A stretch of 18,947 nucleotides of DNA from Bacteroidales bacterium UBA6248 (lineage in GTDB: Bacteria; Bacteroidota; Bacteroidia; Bacteroidales; Lentimicrobiaceae), in contig DJVU01000028.1 in the NCBI GenBank assembly GCA_002441345.1, positions 8,633-27,579 of the forward strand, in the 5' to 3' direction. The notes under the pieces were generated by a model. That model was not told the DNA's origin, made no database searches, and saw only the letters and a list, made by a program, of their open reading frames with translations. The position numbers and the translations under genes were made by a program. Position 1 is the first letter of the stretch. Every line of letters begins with the position of its first letter. Shown in pieces: positions 13,976-18,947 of the stretch.

Positions 13976-14451
13976 GGAGTTGTAAATACCTAACCTCTTG
14001 ATTATGTATTCATTCTGAACATCTGATTAAATCTGCTCACCAGTTTGTTGAGGATTGCTTCCTTTTTGCATCAAAATATTTTAAAACTAACTTCCTGATA
14101 ATTAAGTGATTCTGCTTTGATAATTTACTATACAGATAATCCTGAACCAATATAAGATTAGAGCCTTTGAAGGAACACTATGCTGAACACAATCAATTTT
14201 GAAGGCTTCCACGGCCGGACAACGGATGTATTTTTTAATTCTATGCTTATATATATTTTAGTGCTATTTTGAGTTTTGGTGCTTCCGCGGCATATTAATC
14301 AACACATCAAAATAAGGAATTACCCTTTAATTCCGGCACCGTTTTGGAAAGCCGGTTATGAACAACACATAACCCCGGCTGTTTAAATGTTTACGCTATA
14401 TTTCCCTAAATTAGCAATCAATTAACCGGAAAACACTTAAACCCTCCCGCT
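13976..14451. other. Gene-free ~475 bp ahead of the leucine-degradation operon
   Basis: No credible gene was seen. A stem-loop lies at 14350-14380 (AGCCGGTTATG, loop, CATAACCCCGGCT, with a 2-nt bulge), and TATATTTC at 14397-14404, about 50 bp before the carboxyltransferase start, is a near match to the TAnnTTTG box. These are candidates for the operon's promoter and leader structure. Confidence 0.4.
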
Positions 14452-16059
14452 TTGTACCGCATCGAATCGAAAATTGACACAAAATCGGCGGAATTCCTTT
14501 CGAATTCTGTAGCCTTTCAGCAGTTGCTGGGGCAATACAGGCAGCGCATGGCCGATGCCATTCACGGGGCGCCCGAACAGGCCGTGAAGAAACACAAGGA
14601 ACGCGGCAAACTGCTTGCCCGCGAGCGCATCGACCTGCTTGTTGACCCCAACACCCCCTTCCTTGAATTGTCAACCCTGGCGGCTTTCGGCATTCACAAC
14701 AATGAGTTCCCGTCGGCCGGAATCATTACCGGTATTGGTGTAATCCACGGCCGTGAATCCATGATCGTGGCCAACGATGCCACCGTAAAAGGGGGGACTT
14801 ATGTGCAGGAAACCATCAAAAAGCATGTGCGTGCCCAGGAAATTGCCATGGAAAACCACCTGCCCTGCGTATATATGGTGGATTCGGGCGGGGTTTTCCT
14901 TCCCGAGCAGGCAAAGGTTTTTCCGGATAAATACGATTTCGGGCGCTTTTTCTTCAACCAGGCAAGAATGTCGGCCGAAGGAATTCCCCAGATTGCGATC
15001 GTAATGGGCAGTTGCACCGCCGGTGGCGCCTACGTGCCAGCCATGAGCGATGAAACCATCATTGTGCGCAACCAGGGAACCATTTTTATCGGCGGCCCGC
15101 CCCTGGTAAAGGCCGCAACCGGCGAAGAAGTCACCGCCGAGGAGCTGGGGGGCGCCGACGTGCATACCTCCATCTCAGGGGTGGCCGATCATATGGCGGA
15201 GAATGACCAGCATGCCATCCGCATCTGCCGCGATATCTTCAGAACCCTTAAACCTGCCGCCCGTCAGCCGCTGGATCTCCAGCCCATTGAAGAGCCATAC
15301 TACAATCCGGAAGAGCTGTATGGCATCGCCCCCCTGGACCTGCGCAAGCCGGTTGACTCGAAAGAAATCATCGCTCGCATGGTTGACGGCAGCCGTTTTC
15401 ATGAGTTCAAAGCCCGCTATGCCCCTACCCTTACCACGGGGTTTGCGCACATTATGGGATTTCCGGTGGGCATACTGGCCAACAACGGCGTGCTTTTCGG
15501 CGAAACCGCGCTGAAAGGCGCCCACTTTATCGAACTCTGCACCTCCCGGAAGGTCCCCGTACTTTTCCTGCAAAACATCACCGGCTTTATTGTGGGGCGG
15601 GATTATGAACGCCGGGGAATCGCCCGCGACGGAGCCAAACTGGTTCATGCCGTCGCAAATGCCCGTGTTCCCAAGTTCACGGTGGTATTCGGCGGTTCGT
15701 TCGGGGCCGGAAATTACGCCATGGCCGGTCGTGCCTATGAACCCCGGCTGCTGTTTATGTGGCCCAACGCCAAAATATCGGTCATGGGCGGCGAACAGGC
15801 TGCCGGTGTGCTTACCACCGTAAAGGAAGAGCAACTCAAAGCCCGGGACAAAACCCTGCCCGAAGCCGAAAAGGAAGCCCTCCGGCAATCCATCCTGAAA
15901 AAATATGAGGAGGAAGGCTCCGCCTACTACAGCACAGCCCGGCTGTGGGACGACGGGATTATTGACCCGGTAGATACCCGGAAAATCATCGCCATGGGCA
16001 TTTCTGCATCGATGAATAAGCTGTGGGAGGAGACGAAGTACGGGGTGTTCCGGATGTAG
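14452..16059 (+). CDS. mccB: Methylcrotonoyl-CoA carboxylase, carboxyltransferase (beta) subunit
   Basis: This 535-aa protein is full length for acyl-CoA carboxylase beta subunits. It transfers CO2 from carboxybiotin to 3-methylcrotonyl-CoA in leucine breakdown. The N-terminal domain holds KHKERGKLLARERIDLL and the oxyanion/acyl-CoA loop MGSCTAGGAYVPAMSDE from residue 185. The C-terminal domain holds GGSFGAGNYAMAGRAYEP from 414. The phrase KVFPDKYDFGRFFFNQARMS and the methylglutaconyl-CoA hydratase and biotin carboxylase genes downstream point to methylcrotonyl-CoA rather than propionyl-CoA as substrate. The start is a TTG at 14452, since no ATG or GTG occurs between the upstream in-frame stop (14407) and the conserved N-terminus. 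G+C is clearly higher than in the accessory region to the left. Confidence 0.92.
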   Translation: MYRIESKIDTKSAEFLSNSVAFQQLLGQYRQRMADAIHGAPEQAVKKHKERGKLLARERIDLLVDPNTPFLELSTLAAFGIHNNEFPSAGIITGIGVIHGRESMIVANDATVKGGTYVQETIKKHVRAQEIAMENHLPCVYMVDSGGVFLPEQAKVFPDKYDFGRFFFNQARMSAEGIPQIAIVMGSCTAGGAYVPAMSDETIIVRNQGTIFIGGPPLVKAATGEEVTAEELGGADVHTSISGVADHMAENDQHAIRICRDIFRTLKPAARQPLDLQPIEEPYYNPEELYGIAPLDLRKPVDSKEIIARMVDGSRFHEFKARYAPTLTTGFAHIMGFPVGILANNGVLFGETALKGAHFIELCTSRKVPVLFLQNITGFIVGRDYERRGIARDGAKLVHAVANARVPKFTVVFGGSFGAGNYAMAGRAYEPRLLFMWPNAKISVMGGEQAAGVLTTVKEEQLKARDKTLPEAEKEALRQSILKKYEEEGSAYYSTARLWDDGIIDPVDTRKIIAMGISASMNKLWEETKYGVFRM

Positions 16060-16200
16060 GGGCGAGGGACGGCCCTTCGGCTCCCTTCGGCTATGCTCAG
16101 GGTTCACGCTCAGGGTCCGGGACGAGGGACGAGAAATTCTCCGATTCCCGGCATCTGAATTCAAAAAATATCGTTGCGTCATAGCGTCTTTGCGTGAGGC
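16060..16200. repeat. Mosaic of intergenic repeat phrases
   Basis: The 140 bp after the carboxyltransferase gene contain GGGACGAGGGACGAG-type phrases (about 16064-16133), a CCTTCGGCT..CCTTCGGCT direct repeat (16074-16091), CAGGGTTCACGCTCAGGG, and the GCGTCTTTGCGTGAGGC phrase that runs up to the next start codon. Such mosaics occur between genes in many Bacteroidota genomes. No gene or terminator was recognised. Confidence 0.45.
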
Positions 16201-16236
16201 ATGTCAGAACATCAAAACCAACAACATAAATTATAT

Positions 16237-17025
16237 ATGAAAGCATATGCTACCCTGGAAATCCAAATCTCGGATCAGACAGCAACCGTCTGGCTGAATC
16301 GCCCGCAGATACACAATGCCTTTAATGAGGTTATGATTTCGGAAGTGCTCGAGATCTTCACGGAAATCGGTAAGAGGGACGACATCCGGGTAGTGCTGCT
16401 CCGCGGGCGCGGGAAGTCTTTCTGTGCCGGTGCCGACCTCAACTGGATGCGCGATGTGGCGAAGTACAGCTACGAACAGAATTACAAAGAGAGTCTGCAG
16501 CTTTCGGAGTGTTTCTACGCCATCTACAACTGTCCGAAACCCACCATTGCCGTGGTACACGGAGCGGCCATTGGCGGAGCCAACGGACTGCTTGCTGCCT
16601 GCGATATCGCCATTTGCAATGATGAAACGGTTTTTTCGCTTTCCGAAGTTAAAATAGGCATCGTACCCGCCTGTATTTCGCCCTATGTGATCAAACGCGT
16701 GGGAGAATACGGGGCACGTGAGCTTATGCTTACCGGAAAGCGCATTAAAGGGAAAGAGGCCGAACACTTCAGGCTGGTGAACAATTCGCTCCCTGCGGAT
16801 GCGCTGGAAAGCCACCTGAACGAGCTGATTGCCCTGCTGATGAGCAGCGGCCCCAAAGCCATGACGCACTGTAAAAACCTTATTGATGAGGTGTGCAACA
16901 AAATAGACCTGGAAGAAGCACTCAGCTTTACCGCCCGCATCATCGCCGAAATCCGCGCCTCGGAAGAAGGCCAGGAAGGGATGGCGGCGTTTCTGGAGAA
17001 AAGAAAAGCTAGATGGAATTTTTAA
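16237..17025 (+). CDS. liuC: Enoyl-CoA hydratase family, probable methylglutaconyl-CoA hydratase
   Basis: The ATG at 16237 gives 262 aa (MKAYATLEIQISDQTATVWL). An ATG at 16201 would add 12 residues that do not look like the family and would start inside an intergenic repeat phrase. The protein hydrates methylglutaconyl-CoA to HMG-CoA after the carboxylase step. Crotonase motifs are present: CAGAD at 63-67 and GAAIGGANGL at 109-118, the two oxyanion-hole loops. Glu137 in LSEVKIGIVPACISPYV is the general acid/base. The position of the first crotonase Glu is Gly117, as in LiuC-type proteins such as those with GGALGL. The SEVxIGxxPAxISPYV phrase and operon context favour LiuC over a fatty-acid hydratase. 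Confidence 0.85.
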   Translation: MKAYATLEIQISDQTATVWLNRPQIHNAFNEVMISEVLEIFTEIGKRDDIRVVLLRGRGKSFCAGADLNWMRDVAKYSYEQNYKESLQLSECFYAIYNCPKPTIAVVHGAAIGGANGLLAACDIAICNDETVFSLSEVKIGIVPACISPYVIKRVGEYGARELMLTGKRIKGKEAEHFRLVNNSLPADALESHLNELIALLMSSGPKAMTHCKNLIDEVCNKIDLEEALSFTARIIAEIRASEEGQEGMAAFLEKRKARWNF

Positions 17026-17026
17026 T

Positions 17027-17048
17027 TTCTAATTTTTAATTTCTAATT
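17027..17048 (+). repeat. Left 22-bp inverted repeat flanking the four-helix-bundle gene
   Basis: TTCTAATTTTTAATTTCTAA plus TT is the exact reverse complement of 17483-17504. It directly follows the hydratase stop codon and is preceded by more of the same pattern (17019-17026). Confidence 0.75.
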
Positions 17049-17063
17049 ACTAGTCCTATTATT

Positions 17064-17423
17064 GTGGAAACTACCAGATCATATGACCTTTTGGAGAGAA
17101 CAGCCGTATTTGGTGAAAATATTATCCGATTCTGTATTTCTCTTCCAAAAACTGTTGTTACAACGCCGTTAATTTATCAACTGGTAAAAGCAGGAACAAG
17201 TGTCGGCGCTAATTATGCCGAAGCAGATAATGCTGAGAGTAAACCGGATTTCAGGCACAAAATATCTATTTGCAGAAAAGAAACGGCAGAAACCAGATTT
17301 TTCCTGAGGATGATTGATGTGGCTGTCCCTGACAAAGAGCCTGAATCCTCTGTATTACGGCAGGAAGCAACAGAATTAAACCTGATTTTCAACTCCATTT
17401 ATCAAAAAACTAAAAACAAATAA
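17064..17423 (+). CDS. Four-helix-bundle protein (S23 / 23S rRNA intervening-sequence type)
   Basis: This 119-aa protein starts at the GTG at 17064. The sequence is almost wholly helical and contains the hallmark QLVKAGTSVGANYAEADNAE around residues 39-58 followed by FRHKISICRKETAETRFFLR. It matches the S23-type four-helix-bundle family first found inside 23S rRNA intervening sequences and common in Bacteroidota between genes. Its function is unknown. It interrupts the spacing between two leucine-degradation genes and is bracketed by 22-bp inverted repeats, so it looks like an inserted unit rather than a pathway gene. It is lower in G+C than the neighbouring genes. Confidence 0.88.
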   Translation: METTRSYDLLERTAVFGENIIRFCISLPKTVVTTPLIYQLVKAGTSVGANYAEADNAESKPDFRHKISICRKETAETRFFLRMIDVAVPDKEPESSVLRQEATELNLIFNSIYQKTKNK

Positions 17424-17482
17424 AGTTTTTGATAACAACACACTTTGTTCAGGATTATCTGTTTTCATTTTCTGCTGTTAAA

Positions 17483-17504
17483 AATTAGAAATTAAAAATT
17501 AGAA
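17483..17504 (-). repeat. Right 22-bp inverted repeat flanking the four-helix-bundle gene
   Basis: AATTAGAAATTAAAAATTAG plus AA is the perfect inverted partner of 17027-17048. It ends 9 bp before the ATG of the biotin carboxylase gene, so it occupies that gene's ribosome-binding region. Confidence 0.75.
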
Positions 17505-17513
17505 CTTACTTCC

Positions 17514-18947
17514 ATGAAACTTCTTATAGCCAACCGCGGCGAAATCGCCCTCCGCATACAGAGAACCGCCCGCCGTATGAGTATTCCGGTGGTGGCTGTG
17601 TATTCACATCACGACAGGGACGCGCAGCATGTGCTGCAGGCCGGTGAGGCGGTTTTGCTTCCCGGAGAAAATCTGTCGGAAACATACCTGAATATTGAAG
17701 CCATCCTTGCTGCTGCGAAAAAAACGGGTGCAACCGCCATACATCCCGGATACGGTTTTCTCTCCGAAAATCCCCTGTTCTCAGAAGCCTGCGAACGCGA
17801 AGGCATAGCCTTTATCGGGCCGTCGGCAGCTTCGGTCAGAGCGATGGGAAATAAGATCGCCGCCCGCGAAGTCGCTGTCAATCTGGGCGTTCCGGTTACC
17901 ACAGGAGTTACCGGTGAACCGGATTATTTGCTTGCCAATTACGATAAGGTCGGATTTCCCATGCTTATCAAAGCGGCAGCCGGCGGAGGCGGAAAGGGCA
18001 TGCGCATCGTCCGCACGCCCGGAGAACTCCGGCAGGCACTTGAAAATACGTCGCGCGAAGCATTGAATTATTTCGGCGACGGCACGGTGTATATCGAAAA
18101 GTTCATCGAAGGTCCGCGGCACATCGAAATTCAGGTACTCGGCGACAAGCACGGCAATATGGTGCATCTGTTTGAACGCGAATGCTCCGCACAGCGCCGG
18201 CATCAGAAAATCATTGAGGAAGCTCCATCCCCCGCCCTCACCCCCGAAATCAGGAAAAAGATGGGGGAATCCGCCGTGCTGCTCGCTTCATCCATAGGCT
18301 ATTACAGCGCCGGAACCATTGAATTCCTGGTGGATAAGGACCTCAATTATTATTTCCTGGAGATGAACACCCGTATACAGGTGGAGCATCCGGTTACCGA
18401 AATGACTACCGGAGTTGACCTGGTAGAAGAGCAGATCCGTATCGCCACCGGGGAGAAACTCAGGTTGAAACAGTCTGACCTGGTACAAAAAGGACATGCC
18501 ATTGAATGCAGGATTTACGCGGAGGATCCGTTTAACAACTTCATGCCCTCACCCGGAAAAATTCATCTGTATCGTGAGCCGGCCGGTCAGCATATACGGG
18601 TCGACAGCATGGAAATCAAAGGCAAGGGAACGATTCATAGTGCCTTCGATCCCATGATCGGCAAGCTCATTACCTGGGGAGAAACACGGGAAGAGGCCCG
18701 CAGCCTGATGATCCATGCACTGAGTCAGTATGTTGTGCAGGGCATACAAACCAATATCCCTTTTCTTAGCGGACTGGTACAGCACGATTCGTTTATCCGC
18801 AACGCCATCACCACCCGGTACATCGACGACGAACTCGACAATCTGACCGGATATGTAAAAACGCTTAAGGCCTCGGTTGATCCGCGGATTCCACTGCTGG
18901 CAGGATTGCTGGAGAGCCTTAAAATCAAAGACGAGAAGAAGGACAGC
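17514..18947 (+). CDS. mccA: Biotin carboxylase subunit of methylcrotonoyl-CoA carboxylase (partial, runs off right edge)
   Basis: From the ATG at 17514, 478 codons run to the window edge without a stop. The ATP-grasp biotin carboxylase layout is complete: KLLIANRGEIALRI at the N-terminus, HPGYGFLSEN at 77-86, the glycine-rich ATP loop GGGGKGM at 157-163, and the catalytic strand EMNTRIQVEHPVTE at 283-296 with Glu283, Asn285, Arg287 and Glu291. HAIECRIYAEDP follows. The enzyme carboxylates biotin with bicarbonate and ATP. Whether a biotinyl domain is fused at the C-terminus or encoded separately cannot be seen. The substrate assignment comes from the neighbouring carboxyltransferase and LiuC-like hydratase. 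Confidence 0.9.
   Translation, partial: MKLLIANRGEIALRIQRTARRMSIPVVAVYSHHDRDAQHVLQAGEAVLLPGENLSETYLNIEAILAAAKKTGATAIHPGYGFLSENPLFSEACEREGIAFIGPSAASVRAMGNKIAAREVAVNLGVPVTTGVTGEPDYLLANYDKVGFPMLIKAAAGGGGKGMRIVRTPGELRQALENTSREALNYFGDGTVYIEKFIEGPRHIEIQVLGDKHGNMVHLFERECSAQRRHQKIIEEAPSPALTPEIRKKMGESAVLLASSIGYYSAGTIEFLVDKDLNYYFLEMNTRIQVEHPVTEMTTGVDLVEEQIRIATGEKLRLKQSDLVQKGHAIECRIYAEDPFNNFMPSPGKIHLYREPAGQHIRVDSMEIKGKGTIHSAFDPMIGKLITWGETREEARSLMIHALSQYVVQGIQTNIPFLSGLVQHDSFIRNAITTRYIDDELDNLTGYVKTLKASVDPRIPLLAGLLESLKIKDEKKDS

Noticed and set aside
14350..14380. Riboswitch or attenuator upstream of the leucine-degradation operon
   Set aside because: There is a single bulged hairpin, but no known aptamer pattern and no alternative pairing was evident. 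Kept only as a stem-loop note in the intergenic entry.
15175..16182. 335-codon minus-strand frame antisense to the carboxyltransferase gene
   Set aside because: It lies wholly opposite a clear, conserved gene with high G+C, a standard cause of long shadow frames. No family resemblance was seen.

Overview
The window looks like a chromosome segment of a Bacteroidota bacterium, probably Bacteroidales or Marinilabiliales-like. The evidence is TAnnTTTG promoter boxes, two proteins with type IX secretion (T9SS) C-terminal sorting domains, several lipoproteins with the usual Bacteroidota lipobox, a four-helix-bundle S23-type gene, and intergenic repeats of the 'ctttgcg' and 'ctctgtgtaact' kind. No RNA gene, CRISPR array, integrase or complete insertion sequence was found.

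Layout. 1-1096 (-): start of an exported peptidase C26-like glutamine amidotransferase that runs off the left edge. 1270-2112 (+): an intact metallo-beta-lactamase-fold hydrolase. From about 2.1 to 14.4 kb lies an accessory region, visibly more AT-rich than its flanks. It holds an MNT/HEPN pair (HEPN interrupted by an amber codon), a DUF234-type ATPase with a nuclease-like tail, lipoprotein island A (thioredoxin-fold protein, propeller-like lipoprotein, Cys-containing lipoprotein, 70-aa HTH regulator) and island B (T9SS beta-helix protein, T9SS delta-60 repeat protein, lipoprotein, 68-aa HTH regulator). 14452-18947 (+): a leucine/isovalerate degradation operon, with methylcrotonyl-CoA carboxylase carboxyltransferase, methylglutaconyl-CoA hydratase and the biotin carboxylase subunit (cut by the right edge). 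An S23-type four-helix-bundle gene sits between the last two, flanked by perfect 22-bp inverted repeats.

The most striking structure is repetition that the genes do not explain. The 3' end of the metallo-hydrolase gene recurs as four decayed, same-orientation fragments (about 2971, 4717, 8508 and 13914). Together with the native copy they delimit four cargo modules: MNT-HEPN, the ATPase, island A and island B. Islands A and B also share their ends. Each begins, on the minus strand, with a paralogous small HTH gene lying below a roughly 450-bp near-duplicate block with a long G tract (11 versus 9 G). Each ends beside a metallo-hydrolase 3' fragment next to the same T9SS sorting-domain tail, intact in island B and an orphan frameshifted fragment in island A. 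This reads as a repeated cassette with conserved ends and different cargo, either a tandem duplication with cargo replacement or serial insertion at one gene's 3' end.

Functionally, the flanking genes are housekeeping catabolism, while the middle encodes surface or secreted proteins and defence or addiction-type genes under local regulators. A 120-bp MITE-like element with a TAA target duplication lies inside island A.
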